From Candidatus Endonucleibacter bathymodioli (GTDB taxonomy: Bacteria > Pseudomonadota > Gammaproteobacteria > Pseudomonadales > Endozoicomonadaceae): 64,000 bases of DNA. Position 1 is the first letter of the stretch; every line of letters starts with the position of its first letter. The position numbers and the translations under genes were made by a program. Where the stretch lies: positions 62,001 to 126,000 of the forward strand of contig JASXSV010000001.1 in the NCBI GenBank assembly GCA_030674915.1. The letters run 5' to 3'. A model generated the notes under the pieces. The model was given only the letters and a program-made list of their open reading frames with translations. It had not been told where the DNA came from and did not search any database. Shown here in pieces: positions 28,341-40,606 of the stretch.

Positions 28341-29825
28341 GTGCTTAATAATGCCGATCAGAATAAGCGTCCAGAGTATGACCAAGTACTTCAGGATATT
28401 GCTGATTATGTTTTAAATTTTAATAACCCCTCAGCCGAAGCACTGGAAACCGCTCGTTATTGTTTAATGGATACTTTGGGCTGTGGCGTGCTGGCCTTGC
28501 GTTTTCCAGAATGCACCAAACATCTTGGACCTATTGTAGAGGGTACGGTTGTTCCTAATGGTGCTAGAGTTCCTGGGACGCAGTTGAGGTTAGATCCAGT
28601 TAAAGCTGCTTGGGATATTGGCTGCATTATTCGTTGGCTGGATTATAACGATACTTGGCTTGCCGCTGAGTGGGGGCACCCGTCTGATAATTTGGGAGCC
28701 ATACTGGCGACAACCGATTACCTGTCACAGAAAAATATAAGTGAAGGAAAAGACCCGATAACCATACGTAAAGTGCTTGAGTTAATGATTATGGCGCATG
28801 AAATACAGGGATGTTTAGCGCTGGAGAATTCATTTAATCGGGTAGGACTTGACCATGTTGTGTTGGTCAAAGTAGCATCAACTGCGGTTGTCGCCAAACT
28901 ACGGGCTGCATCCAGAGAGCAGATGCTATCAGCTCTGTCTCATGCTTGGGTTGACGGACAAAGCCTGAGAACCTATCGGCATGCTCCCAACGCTGGGTCA
29001 AGAAAAAGCTGGGCTGCGGGCGATGCCACATCGAGAGCGGTACATCTTGTAGATATTGCTATGCGAGGGGAAATGGGGATACCGAGTGTGCTTACAGCCC
29101 CCATATGGGGTTTTTATGATGTGTTATTTGCCACAAATAATGAAAACCAAGTCGTAAAATCAAAACATGAACGGCAGTTTACTTTCCAAAGGAAATACGC
29201 TTCATATGTTATGGAAAACGTATTATTTAAAATTTCATTCCCAGCAGAGTTTCATGCCCAGACTGCCTGTGAGGCAGCAACCAAATTGCATGATTCTATT
29301 AAAGGGAGACTGGATCAAATTGAACGTATTGAGCTTACTACTCATGAGTCCGCCATTCGGATCATATCCAAGTTAGGGTCTCTAAACAACGCTGCAGATA
29401 GAGATCATTGCCTACAGTATATGGTAGCTGTTTGCCTGTTGTTTGGTACCCTTCAAGCGGAAAATTATGAAGATGTCTTTCATCAGAAACATCCGGAAAT
29501 AGACCAACTACGTGATAAAATGGTGGTGCTGGAGGAGTCCCGTTACAGCAAGGATTACCATGATCCGGAAAAGCGCTCCATAGCCAATGCTATGCAGGTA
29601 TTTTTCAAGGATGGTAGTAATACTGATAAAATTGAAGTTGAATACCCTGTAGGGCATAAGCGTAGGCGAAAAGAAGGAATCCCACTTATTGAAAATAAAT
29701 TTAGAAACAATTTGGAAACCCGTTTTCCACCTAATAAATCTGATACGATAATAACCCTTTGCCGTGAACAGAAGAAGCTGGAAGCCATGCCTGTAAATGT
29801 TTTTATGGAGTTACTGACTATTTAA
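28341..29825 (+). CDS. prpD: 2-methylcitrate dehydratase
   Basis: Dehydrates 2-methylcitrate to 2-methyl-cis-aconitate; an iron-sulfur-independent enzyme of the MmgE/PrpD family. Seen: [33 protein letters not shown] (family active-site region), [26 protein letters not shown], and [10 protein letters not shown]. 494 residues, near the E. coli length of 483. Starts at a GTG seven bases after prpC, so clearly one operon. This is the prpD route, not the acnD/prpF route found in many related genera. No prpE or prpR in the window. Confidence 0.95.
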   Translation: MLNNADQNKRPEYDQVLQDIADYVLNFNNPSAEALETARYCLMDTLGCGVLALRFPECTKHLGPIVEGTVVPNGARVPGTQLRLDPVKAAWDIGCIIRWLDYNDTWLAAEWGHPSDNLGAILATTDYLSQKNISEGKDPITIRKVLELMIMAHEIQGCLALENSFNRVGLDHVVLVKVASTAVVAKLRAASREQMLSALSHAWVDGQSLRTYRHAPNAGSRKSWAAGDATSRAVHLVDIAMRGEMGIPSVLTAPIWGFYDVLFATNNENQVVKSKHERQFTFQRKYASYVMENVLFKISFPAEFHAQTACEAATKLHDSIKGRLDQIERIELTTHESAIRIISKLGSLNNAADRDHCLQYMVAVCLLFGTLQAENYEDVFHQKHPEIDQLRDKMVVLEESRYSKDYHDPEKRSIANAMQVFFKDGSNTDKIEVEYPVGHKRRRKEGIPLIENKFRNNLETRFPPNKSDTIITLCREQKKLEAMPVNVFMELLTI

Positions 29826-30792
29826 TTGGTACCCTACGAGTCTACAAACAGCAGGAGATTTAGGTTAGTGAGAGCAGGTGATAACTTTACACCTTCAAGT
29901 GAAATTGATATAAACAATTTTTTATTTGTAATCACCTGTGTATTCTGGCCAAGTTCAGAGATATAGTTTGTTCAGTTTTCCTGTTATGTAATTAGGTATT
30001 CGTGCACGTTTAATTGTTTGGCTGCATTCTACAATTCTGGGATCTACTGTGGTATGGTGTTCGATTTGAGAAGAAGACTAATCGTCGTGCGCAAGCAGTT
30101 TCCACTAAATAGTCATTGATAAGGAGGGAAGGGCGGTGGCATGACGAGATACTCCTTGATCTTAGATATACAAGTATCTTTATCGCTTGGCTGTAATTTC
30201 AAAAATTTCATGTGTGGTGTACAAAACAACCGATATCCGTCGATAATGAATATTGCAACGCATCTATAGAATGTAACTCTTTGTTTTTTTACTTGATATT
30301 TAAATGGTGCATTAAGATGGTATATAAAATATACTAGTGGTTTTTATATAGTTCAAAATCATTTATTTATAATAGATGTTATCCTGATACATGAGGGATT
30401 GGCACTAAGTTTAGCAATAGAGCTTAAAAAGTCTCATTTAGATATGATCCTTGATAAGATGGGTGTAAAGAAAAGGCATGAGCCCATAGATTTCATAGAT
30501 GGATATAACGATATGATATGTTAATAAAATGCCTACAAAAGCTTGTCACTGGATGCGTCTGGCGCCACTAATTAGGTCTATACTCGCTACCGCGAAGTTA
30601 GATGTGCGTTCTAGCAGTAAGTGATTAAAGTGATTGAGGGGCAGTCAACAATTTCTCACTTTAAGTTGGAAACTGTTTATAAATAGACGTACTGGAGATG
30701 CAGCTAAGGGCGCAGTGGTGGACAACACCGCTTCGCCTTCTATGCATAGGTATATATCAATAAGAGCAATAGTAGCTTAGGTATAGTAACAC
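29826..30792. other. Long gene-poor spacer after prpD
   Basis: About 970 bases. It starts with an inverted R1 copy (29828-29910). A short frame near 30400-30522 ends KRHEPIDFIDGYNDMIC and has no clear start; it could be a gene relic. The rest shows no recognisable coding, RNA or IS sequence. Confidence 0.4.
29828..29910 (-). repeat. Dispersed intergenic repeat R1, inverted copy
   Basis: Plus strand reads ctacgagtctacaaacag, gatttaggttagtgagagca, tttacaccttcaagtgaaat; this is R1 in the opposite orientation, directly after the prpD stop. A shorter relative (tatgagtctacaaaagtagt) follows the RIO kinase gene at about 31680. Confidence 0.4.
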
Positions 30793-31650
30793 ATGAAACC
30801 ACCTAAACGACTTCAACCCCTGATAGAAGATGGCTTGGTCGATGAAGTTTTGAGTCAACTAATGAGTGGCAAAGAGGCGACCGTTTATATGGTGCGTTGT
30901 GGTAATGAAATCCGCTGCGCAAAGGTTTATAAAGAGGCCTCTCAACGTAGTTTCAAACAAGCCGTCACCTATCAGGAAGGTCGAAAAACTAAAAATAGTC
31001 GACGCCAACGTGCGATGGATAAGAGTTCGAAATTTGGACGTAAGCAACAAGAGAATGTATGGCAAGATGCTGAGGTAGGAGCTCTGTATCGTCTAGCCGA
31101 GGTTGGTGTCCGTGTGCCGGCCCCGTATGGATGTTTCGATGGTGTATTACTAATGGAATTGGTTACTGACGATCAGGGGCAGGTTGCACCTCGGTTGAAT
31201 GATATCTCAATGTCAGCAGATAAAGCCCGAGAAGGTCATGCTGAAATCATGAATTTCGTGAAGCTAATGCTCTGCGCAGGTTTGATTCACGGTGACCTAT
31301 CTGAGTTCAATGTCTTAGTGGGCAATTTAGGGCCAGTAATTATTGATCTGCCCCAGGCCGTCAATGCTGCGGCCAATAATAGCGCGGAAGCAATGTTGTC
31401 TCGGGATGTTCAAAATATGAACAGCTATTATGGTATGTTTGCCCCAGATCTCTTAGAAACAAAATATGATAAGGAAATGTGGGCACTCTATGAAAGAGGA
31501 AAGTTGACTCCAGACACCAAATTAACCGGCCAATTCCTTGAAAATCAAAAAGAGGCTAACGTTGACTCTGTACTTCTTGAAATTAAAGAAGCCTATAAGG
31601 AAGAACAGCAACGACTATCCCGTATACAAGGATTAGACAAACCAGAATAA
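30793..31650 (+). CDS. RIO-type serine protein kinase
   Basis: RIO kinases are atypical protein kinases. Seen: a GKEATVYMV nucleotide-binding loop near residue 27, the catalytic Lys in RCAKVYKEA, the RIO-specific basic flexible loop (NSRRQRAMDKSSKFGRKQQE), catalytic loop HGDLSEFNVLV, and metal-binding IIDLPQAV. 285 residues, the usual length for the bacterial RIO1-like form. Substrate in bacteria is not known to me. Alone between two long spacers; AGG about ten bases before the ATG. Confidence 0.88.
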   Translation: MKPPKRLQPLIEDGLVDEVLSQLMSGKEATVYMVRCGNEIRCAKVYKEASQRSFKQAVTYQEGRKTKNSRRQRAMDKSSKFGRKQQENVWQDAEVGALYRLAEVGVRVPAPYGCFDGVLLMELVTDDQGQVAPRLNDISMSADKAREGHAEIMNFVKLMLCAGLIHGDLSEFNVLVGNLGPVIIDLPQAVNAAANNSAEAMLSRDVQNMNSYYGMFAPDLLETKYDKEMWALYERGKLTPDTKLTGQFLENQKEANVDSVLLEIKEAYKEEQQRLSRIQGLDKPE

Positions 31651-32164
31651 TATATCTCCTTTACATACGACAACCGTGCGAAGCCGTATGAGTCTACAAA
31701 AGTAGTTTAAGGATTTGAGGCTCATCAATTTTATTTTTCGGAACGGTTACCAATCTTCATTCCCTCTGGGAAGAATCGACGTGCAGTCCCTGAGTATTTT
31801 CGTTAAATTCACGTGGTATCGCTTAGCAGAGTATATCTTACAGCCTAATGATTGAGTGTTCCGATGATATTTCTCTGCATCATAAGCTCTAATAAGGAGA
31901 CAGAGTTTCAGCTCCAAGGATACCGTTTTATTGGAGCGGTGCATATAGTCACAAAATACTACTCGCCGAAAATACTAGAGTGCTAAAGTATTGAATTTGG
32001 TATCGTTCAGCCAGAGTCAGCTGTTTGTAAGAGTTTCCCATGGAACGCTTGGTTCGTTGTGTGAGAACTATAGCCTATGATCAGCTTACTCTCAAATCAA
32101 TTCTAAGTGTATCGGTTATTGTGGAAATCTAAGCATCAGTTAATTATCGACATCACGTTCTTGA
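31651..32164. other. Spacer between RIO kinase and the giant secreted protein gene
   Basis: Gene-free on present evidence. It contains a partial R1 near 31680 and an R2 copy at 32059-32135. A 65-residue minus-strand frame at 31747-31944 has no ribosome site and no recognisable product. Confidence 0.4.
32059..32135 (+). repeat. Dispersed repeat R2, copy 1
   Basis: Holds actatagcctatgatcagc, ctctcaaatcaattctaagt and gtatcggttattgtggaaat. A close inverted copy is at 59051-59120 and a decayed one at 38111-38175. Both well-preserved copies lie just past the 3' end of a minus-strand gene. Confidence 0.6.
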
Positions 32165-35100
32165 CTATCTTTTTAATTTATTAAGGTTAGATAAAGAGCA
32201 TTTTAATGAGTAAATATTTAACTTCTTCATATTTTTGAGTGCAGATGTTAAATTATGGTGTAGTCCTTGTATGTTTAATTTTGTATTTTCTTTAGAATCA
32301 ATATTACTATTACTATTGCTATTGCTATTGCTATTGCTATTGGTTGCCATTTTGTCTCTTGGATTTACCTCTATGGATAGATGGTTTGTTTTTTCTGAAT
32401 GTTTTTTTTGAGCGTCATCTACAAAATCAAATAAAGTTATAGTTCTTTCATGGTGTTGATCTCCTGTTTCTATGCCGTCGTCACCGTCTGCAATATTGAT
32501 ATCTTCTTTGAATGTCTCATTTCTTTTTTGTTCTGTTATTTTTCTGAGACACCTTTTCCTGACTGAAATAATGTCACATATATTTTTGCACGTCATTTCC
32601 AGATCAGTTAGTGTTTGAAATAATTGTTCTTCCTGAAATGACAATAGCAATAACTCATCACTAATATTTTCATGGTGGTTTTTATGTAAGCATTCCCCTA
32701 ATATTAATACTGCTTCTTTTGCACTACTTATTGCTTGTTCAAATATATTATTTTTTTCACCAAGAGTGGCAGTTATATATTTGATTTTATTGTAGGCATG
32801 CTGTAGTTGTTCCAGCTTAACCTTTTCTGGGAGCATATCTTTTTTTTCTGCCTCTTCAAACTGGCACAAATAAGATTTGGTTATCTTAGACTGGTTATGC
32901 ATGGTTCTATAGCTAGGGAATTTATTTTTAATGAATTCAATTTGACATTCAAATTTCAAAATATTTATTGTTGCCAGATAGTGGCCATCTGTAGTAGATT
33001 TTCCGGCTTCACACAGTCCGTCTAGTGCTTTCTTAAACTCTTTGTTTAGTATTTGTTCATATATGTCAGTAAGAAAATCATATTTTTCATGTCCTACAGA
33101 TGACATTTCATTATCCTTAGATTCATATAACAGATTGTCTTCTTGTTTTATTCTAGATGAGCTGATCTTTTTGCACTCTCCATTAGTACTTCTAGCATGC
33201 TTGTTTCGGCGTTTTAGTATAGATTTTATGTCTGATTCTTTTTTTTTCTGTTCCTTTTCAGATTTTTCCTGTTCTTCCAAAACAAGCTTTTCCTCCATTA
33301 TCTCAGCAATATGTTCTTTCTTCTTTATATCCTCCTCAATAAGATTGTTGTGCGGGGCGATGACCAAGTCCCGCCATGCATCGTGTAATTTGCTTGCTGG
33401 ACTGTTTTCTAACCATCTTATGGCCTTATGATGAAAATGTTGCCGCCGATCAAAGTCAACATTATTCTCTATATATATATAATAGTCTAATAACCCTTTC
33501 GATAGAATAGGGATGGCATATGTGTTGGCACCACCAAGTTTACAGGCGGCCTCAATTATTAATTCAGATAATTCAGCTCCATAAGCATTATTAATTATGT
33601 TATGGAGTAAGTGTATAGGTACGCATATATTATTCTCACTATTATTTAAAAAAACATGTGTGCTTTTTAAAAAACACTTAGTAACTTTAGCTAACAACTC
33701 GCTGCTTATCTTATCGTAGTTTATCGGGTTTAAAAATATTAGGCAGCCATATCGAAAGTATGGAATAGAAAAGCGGTCTTCTTCGCAAATACTATCGTTA
33801 CAAAATGCTCTTTCGGAAATTTCTAAATTTAACGTTAAAGCTGATTCCGCCGCTGACGTATCAAGTTTATAACTAAGGTCAAATTTTGACACTATACCCC
33901 ATAAATCACTTATATTATATAATGATATGTCATATTCCCATCCCATATTTGTACAATGAGAACCTTTTATTTGTCTGATTTGAGCAGCAATTTGAATAAA
34001 TGATTTGACGATTTCAATGGCTTCCATTAAATATTCTTCATCTTGAGGGGTAGTGCTAACTCCATACCTTGTTCTTCTAATATAGATGTGCTGTGCTTTA
34101 CTAAGTAGTACAATACGTTCATTGTCTAGTTTATTTATTAGCCCCCCTAATAGCGAGACGTCACATTTTTTTTCATCTACTGATTTATGTTTATTGTTAA
34201 CTTCTCTTTTAATAAGTGATTTTTTATATTCTGGGCCTGCTGTTTTATTACCTATACATAGCAGATCCAAATCTAATCTTTTTCTCTTATTCTCAACTTT
34301 ACTACACTTATGTAAATAAAAAAAATTATTCCTTTCATTTACTTCCTTTTCTAATTGCTCTCTACTTTTGAAAAATACTCCTTCCTTTTTCCTGTGCGTA
34401 AAATAAGCTATTCTCTTTGCCAACCAATCATCTGGAAGACACTGATCCTCGTGCATGTAGCTTTGCAAAATCCATAGATATAGGTGTGTGGCTCTTTTAT
34501 TTCGTAATTCGGCATATTTTTGTAAAAAACATGAGGAGCGATAAATGCTCTCAGTGTTAAAAGCTTGATATATAGAACTCAGACCTGCAGCCTTTGTTAT
34601 ATTGCGTATTTCTGAAGGATGGCTATCATTTTCCATTAGTATTGAATATCCAAGGGCGGCTTTTTTGAACTCAGTATTAGCCATATTACGCTCTCCAGAC
34701 AATAAGTAAAAATGCCCTAAATGTGATAAGTGTCTTATAGTCGGCGCTAAATGATCTGTGTGCTCATGATAACTCCATTGAAATAATGGGTTTGGAGATA
34801 ATTTAGATTCTAATATAATGTTTTTTGGATGTCTTTTGGATAACAACTTATGGACTCGATCAAATTCTTTATTCCTAGCACATCTTTCAAGAAATATGGG
34901 AATGTCAAGATCATTTGCCTCTTGCTCTAAAGAATCTTGTAAACAAAAATGTAACGTCTGTGTCTGATCTGAAAAACAAAATGTTATATCTGGCAAACAA
35001 AGAAAACTTGCACTAAACGCTTCTGGGTTACCTGTGGTTTTAGCTAACCAGTAAAGGCAAGCTAATGCTTGAATATTACCCCTTGTAGCTGCTCTTTTAA

Positions 35101-37600
35101 AACACCTAATAATATCTAGTGTTTTGTTTATATTACTATTATCATGGCGAAGTAAATGCATCTGATATACACCAATAACTAGTGGTGCCACTGAAGATCC
35201 ACAGTCATCAGCTTGAGTGAGATTTTTCTTAGCAGTCTCGTCAGAACATTTATTCAGGTCAATAATGATCCTGTTAGTCTCAGTGTCTCGCTCATATTCA
35301 CGGTGATCTCTAATAATATTAAATGCAGTTTGCAGTGCCATATTAATTTTTTTTTCATTTTTCCTATCTCTTTTTACCTGCTTTTTATTCTGTACTTTAT
35401 TTTTAGGTTTCGTTCCTAATGATTGAGTATTTTCTTTAGGAGCACCTAGGTGATTGTTTATATATTTTTTCTCTGTATTTTCAGAATGGCTGTTATCACA
35501 ATCAATATCAGGGTTTTCTTTCACTGATGTGTTGATATTTAATGAGACGCCATTTTTTTTATTTTCTTCGGGCATTAGTCTGGTGCCTATATCTTCCTTC
35601 ATGCTAGATTCTTTTGTGGTGACATCTAAGGGTGAATGTTGTGTAATATTTGTTTCATGTTCTTTTATATTATCGCCACCAACTTTACTATCATCATTAA
35701 TTGCATAATCAATATACATATCACCGAACTTGTGAGCTAACTCTATATATTTATCAGAATCATCTTGTTGGATGCATGGTGTATTCTTAGACATTGCTTT
35801 ATTTATACGTTTTACTCTATCATCATCAGTTTCTGAGTTTCTCGATAAATCCTCAGGAAGGCTATGATCATTAAAAGGAGTATGGGCTATAAGCAACTCC
35901 TCAGCCCTTAACATAGGTTGTAATTTTTTTTCTTTATGGTGTTTTTTATAGCATGAATAATACTGGTCACCTCCAAGATGAATGATAAATAACACATCAT
36001 TTATCATGGTGTTACTTTTTATTATTAAATTTCCAAAATCACTAAAAGTATCTATCAATTTAGGCCACGTTTTGTATGCCGTTTCTGGACTGAATAAAGT
36101 GCCGGTAACCGCATTATCATTGTCTGTAGGAGTTAACACTACAACAGGTATCCCTGTTGCTAGAGTTAATGGGAAAAGAAGGTTTGGCCAGCCTAAAAAA
36201 TCCTTATGGTCCTGTGATGGGGCTGATAACTTCACATATCCTTTAGATAAAATTTCAGAAATTGAGTTCGAAGACGATACCAAATTCGTGAAATCATTAT
36301 TGTATTTATTATAAGTATCATTATTTATCAGTTGGTGGGCTAGACTAATCCATTGATGTATAAAAACCCTTAAAAATTCAGGTGTTACTAACTCATTCTC
36401 AGTATTTATTTCATTCTCACGGATTATTGTGGTGGCTGCATTTAAAAAGCGTCTGGTAACCTTACGATTGCTATTAATAACATTAGATACAACGTCATAA
36501 AATGAGTTTCCGTCTTGATAAGAGTGAGAAATCTTGAAATCATTTATTAGAACCTTTTGCCATGATAGCATGTCATCTTTCGATATAGCCAAATTAACTT
36601 TATCTAAATATTCTTTCGAATAGCTGAAATCAGAAGATTGTTCGTGAATCATATCAGTTAAACATGTTTTTTTCTTTATATTCTGTAGCAGGTCATGCCA
36701 GGGATCCTTTATCATCTCTATGAGACTTATGTCATTATGTTGCTTTGTTTCATAGAAGCATAATCTACTCTTTATTTTATATAAGCATTGGCACGTATAT
36801 AGCACTTTCCCCAACTCTTCAGTTTCTTTTTCTGACTCGCCAACTTTATCATTATCTTCAGTTTGTTGGAAGTATTCTATTTCATGCATTATTGACATCT
36901 TATCTAGAGACGCATAACCACTGGCAGTTAATACTGGAATAGATACTTTTTGTTTGTCATTAATGGTAACTCCTTTGGGAAAATAATAATCTAAGGTATC
37001 AAATATCAAGTCATCATCTGCAATCCATTCTTGTTTCACGGAAATTTCTACTGATGCAATAGGGACAGATGAATAGTTGTGGAATACAGTGACTTGCCCA
37101 CATTCTGGTGCTCTATCAAGCTGACTCTCTTCCTTTCCTACAGCTCTTACGTTTACAGAAATATCATGCATTAACATCGGGAGATTATAAAGTGTTTTTT
37201 GCATTTCTGTATTCAGATATGATAAAAATAAAATAGCTGTATCCTTATCTTTAAAAAGAATATCAATATCTTTGGTGTCATTTAAAAAAGCATCGGCACA
37301 ATGTATTTTTATTCCTGCAGAACCAATGATGCAACTAGTTTCTTTTTGTTCATGCTCATTGATCCACTTAGCATACGATTCCATTGCATGATAAAAAAAT
37401 ATACTTCTTATAGTGTTTTTTAGCTCCTCTGCCGTTTCTGTATCAGGTAATCCTGATTCGGCAGAAAAAGGTTGTGGTGAGAAAATTAGTGTCAATATAA
37501 AAAGTATACTGCATAACACATTGTAAATGTTTTGATATAAATTAAACATAAGGTATTTTCTTCTCTTGAAAAATATGGTTTTTAGAAAGAATATTCTCAT
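32165..37600 (-). CDS. Giant secreted protein with nucleotidyltransferase-like, degenerate OTU-like and Sel1-like regions
   Basis: An 1,811-residue product. The leader (NVLCSILFILTLIFSPQPFSAES, cleavage near 47) marks it for export; an in-frame ATG at codon 18 is a possible start. At 93-113, GSAGIKIHCAD...TKDIDILF resembles the G-S...D-x-D core of nucleotidyltransferases such as AbiEii. At 363-369, DGNSFYD matches the OTU protease nucleophile motif DGNCFY but with Ser for Cys; 470-548 (GWPNLLFPL, IPVVVL, HLGGDQYY) resembles the OTU C-terminal half with Gln where the catalytic His is expected. A Sel1-like unit (CFKRAATRGNIQALACLYWLA) lies in the middle, then a charged coiled coil (about 1440-1490) and an Asn-Ser repeat near the end. 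Fold calls are by eye. Enzyme activity is doubtful; a host-directed role is inference. Confidence 0.7.
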   Translation of the reverse strand: MRIFFLKTIFFKRRKYLMFNLYQNIYNVLCSILFILTLIFSPQPFSAESGLPDTETAEELKNTIRSIFFYHAMESYAKWINEHEQKETSCIIGSAGIKIHCADAFLNDTKDIDILFKDKDTAILFLSYLNTEMQKTLYNLPMLMHDISVNVRAVGKEESQLDRAPECGQVTVFHNYSSVPIASVEISVKQEWIADDDLIFDTLDYYFPKGVTINDKQKVSIPVLTASGYASLDKMSIMHEIEYFQQTEDNDKVGESEKETEELGKVLYTCQCLYKIKSRLCFYETKQHNDISLIEMIKDPWHDLLQNIKKKTCLTDMIHEQSSDFSYSKEYLDKVNLAISKDDMLSWQKVLINDFKISHSYQDGNSFYDVVSNVINSNRKVTRRFLNAATTIIRENEINTENELVTPEFLRVFIHQWISLAHQLINNDTYNKYNNDFTNLVSSSNSISEILSKGYVKLSAPSQDHKDFLGWPNLLFPLTLATGIPVVVLTPTDNDNAVTGTLFSPETAYKTWPKLIDTFSDFGNLIIKSNTMINDVLFIIHLGGDQYYSCYKKHHKEKKLQPMLRAEELLIAHTPFNDHSLPEDLSRNSETDDDRVKRINKAMSKNTPCIQQDDSDKYIELAHKFGDMYIDYAINDDSKVGGDNIKEHETNITQHSPLDVTTKESSMKEDIGTRLMPEENKKNGVSLNINTSVKENPDIDCDNSHSENTEKKYINNHLGAPKENTQSLGTKPKNKVQNKKQVKRDRKNEKKINMALQTAFNIIRDHREYERDTETNRIIIDLNKCSDETAKKNLTQADDCGSSVAPLVIGVYQMHLLRHDNSNINKTLDIIRCFKRAATRGNIQALACLYWLAKTTGNPEAFSASFLCLPDITFCFSDQTQTLHFCLQDSLEQEANDLDIPIFLERCARNKEFDRVHKLLSKRHPKNIILESKLSPNPLFQWSYHEHTDHLAPTIRHLSHLGHFYLLSGERNMANTEFKKAALGYSILMENDSHPSEIRNITKAAGLSSIYQAFNTESIYRSSCFLQKYAELRNKRATHLYLWILQSYMHEDQCLPDDWLAKRIAYFTHRKKEGVFFKSREQLEKEVNERNNFFYLHKCSKVENKRKRLDLDLLCIGNKTAGPEYKKSLIKREVNNKHKSVDEKKCDVSLLGGLINKLDNERIVLLSKAQHIYIRRTRYGVSTTPQDEEYLMEAIEIVKSFIQIAAQIRQIKGSHCTNMGWEYDISLYNISDLWGIVSKFDLSYKLDTSAAESALTLNLEISERAFCNDSICEEDRFSIPYFRYGCLIFLNPINYDKISSELLAKVTKCFLKSTHVFLNNSENNICVPIHLLHNIINNAYGAELSELIIEAACKLGGANTYAIPILSKGLLDYYIYIENNVDFDRRQHFHHKAIRWLENSPASKLHDAWRDLVIAPHNNLIEEDIKKKEHIAEIMEEKLVLEEQEKSEKEQKKKESDIKSILKRRNKHARSTNGECKKISSSRIKQEDNLLYESKDNEMSSVGHEKYDFLTDIYEQILNKEFKKALDGLCEAGKSTTDGHYLATINILKFECQIEFIKNKFPSYRTMHNQSKITKSYLCQFEEAEKKDMLPEKVKLEQLQHAYNKIKYITATLGEKNNIFEQAISSAKEAVLILGECLHKNHHENISDELLLLSFQEEQLFQTLTDLEMTCKNICDIISVRKRCLRKITEQKRNETFKEDINIADGDDGIETGDQHHERTITLFDFVDDAQKKHSEKTNHLSIEVNPRDKMATNSNSNSNSNSNSNIDSKENTKLNIQGLHHNLTSALKNMKKLNIYSLKCSLSNLNKLKR
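32301..32342 (+). repeat. Hexanucleotide tandem repeat CTATTR
   Basis: Six full units of CTATTA/CTATTG with a partial unit before them, encoding Asn-Ser repeats near the C-terminus of the giant secreted protein. The same type of in-frame hexamer repeat occurs in the 16187-16732 gene. Confidence 0.9.
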
Positions 37601-37799
37601 TTTATGAATATTATCTTTTCTATAAAGATATTACCCATGCAAAAAAACGGTACTAGTTTCAAAAAATATGTAATTGTTAAGATAAACAGTCATGGTGAAA
37701 ATTACTTATTTATAAAAAACTTAGAGACAAATAATTATAAGCTAACTTAACAGACTTCTATGCCAATTACTATTAAAAGCTAAATAGTTAACATACACG

Positions 37800-37895
37800 A
37801 GAAGGTCGATGAGCCTACGGATAGTAAGTGTTTGAAGTTAGCGAGAGTAATCATAACCTCATGTCTTCAGTGACAATGGGTATAGACACAAATTA
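37800..37895 (+). repeat. Dispersed intergenic repeat R1, partial copy
   Basis: Ends cctcatgtcttcagtgacaa then tgggtatag, matching the R1 right end; the interior (gaagttagcgagagtaatca) is decayed. Confidence 0.35.
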
Positions 37896-38110
37896 TTCAA
37901 ACCAGCTTGACAGTAAATGAAAAACTTATTTTCTACTGTCTTTGCAGTTGTTTAACAGGGAGAAAAACTAATGCTACTTAATCTCAAATACGATAGATAT
38001 GGCAAGGTTTTCATTTTATCATGACAGTTTGAATATTGTCTCACGCTACCGCCCATCTCTCCATTTTCAAGATTACTAAGGTGTGAGTGGCTATTATGTT
38101 TTCCCTAAAC

Positions 38111-38175
38111 TATAGCCTATGATAAATCCAGCAACTCTCATATCAAGGTCTGTGGCTATTGTCTAAACGTCCCTA
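38111..38175 (+). repeat. Dispersed repeat R2, decayed copy
   Basis: Shares aactatagcctatgat and tggctattgt with the R2 copies at 32059 and 59051, with many differences between. Confidence 0.35.
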
Positions 38176-38344
38176 AATTAGGAAAATATTGATACCTTTG
38201 CGCTAGTCAGCAATTATATTTTATTAGATAATTGCTTCACCAAAACTATGGTTCCTCATAAAAATAGGCGTTAATCTGTTCTGGTCAAGAGCACCTGAGA
38301 TATGAGTTTTTTAAACTCTCGTATTGCACCGGAGAGAAATCATT

Positions 38345-38990
38345 ATTCTATGAGTGGAACAGGTCTAGGTTGTAACACTCAATGTAAGCTCTAGCATCAT
38401 TCGTCATATGCTCGCGGGTTGACTGGTGAGCATTGAAGACCCAGTCATGTTTATTTGAATCTACCGAAGAGGTGTTCAACGACGGCATTATCCCAACAAG
38501 CGCCATCATACCTATTTTACTATTTTACGCGATAGCTCTCTCGCAACTCACGATAGGACTTACTAGTATATTGAGAGCCTCTACCTCTGTGAAATATCAG
38601 TCCATCAGTTAGATGACGAAGGTTCTAAGCTATTACGAAGTTTACTAGGGTGTTGAACACCAAATTATCGGTTTTATACACTACTCCTAATGCTCAGAAC
38701 TTTGTTGACGCACCGTCCTGCATAATATGGTTTTGGCACACCATAGAGCAACAAAAACTTAGTGCCTTTGCGAATGTTAGTGTCAATACTTGTCTGCCTA
38801 CAAATCTATTCATTTTTGGAAAGACCAATGAACCGAGTTATAGCAAGTCCGTAGTGTCTTTTATAGGTGGCAAAAAAACACTCACCGCCCGCTGTATTAC
38901 GGATATTTCTTTGTTCCCAACTCTCTCTTCTTTCGATAGAGGCTTCTCTCTGTAGAGTGGCACACCTCAGTTGACGGGGTTGCGGATCAA
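38345..38990 (-). pseudogene. IS3-family transposase (OrfB) remnant
   Basis: Pieces of an IS3-type OrfB read in order on the minus strand: ECFFATYKRHYG, then after a scrambled middle DGLIFHRGRGSQYTSKSYRE, GACWDNAVVEHLFGRF, and KHDWVFNAHQSTREHMTND with AYIECYNLDLFHS. These include the second Asp and the final Glu regions of the DDE integrase core, but frameshifts and stops separate them. A related piece is at 49190-49440. Confidence 0.8.
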
Positions 38991-39047
38991 CAGTAATAGA
39001 ACACTGAAATACAGATGAAAACAAGATATAATGAGTGCTATCTTTAA

Positions 39048-40433
<1,386 letters not shown>

Positions 40434-40606
40434 TTAAAAACAAGCACTAGGAAATAATTCATCCAGGGAGCTGTTTGCTTCCTATTTGATAAAAAACATT
40501 ACCCTCAGCTGAGGAAGAGAGTCTTTTTCTTTGTAGGCTTACGTCAATAGGGGATTGGCCTTCTACCTTTTAATATTTATGGTAACAATAAAAAGATGAC
40601 AAAAAC

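Larger units (their letters stand above)
37601..38344. other. Spacer upstream of the giant secreted protein gene
   Basis: No gene seen. It holds an R1-like tract at 37800-37895 and a decayed R2 at 38111-38175. The AT-rich 37600-37760 section is the probable promoter region of the giant gene. Confidence 0.4.

Noticed and set aside
30400..30522. Short frame ending KRHEPIDFIDGYNDMIC
   Set aside because: No start codon with a ribosome site and upstream stops; perhaps a relic, but not supportable as a gene.
31747..31944. 65-residue minus-strand frame after the RIO kinase
   Set aside because: No ribosome site and no family resemblance; in a tract full of decayed repeats.
38366..38380. ggttgtaacactc as a Ter site for the Tus-like protein
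   Set aside because: It matches only the middle of the E. coli Ter core and lies inside an IS3 remnant; too weak to claim.
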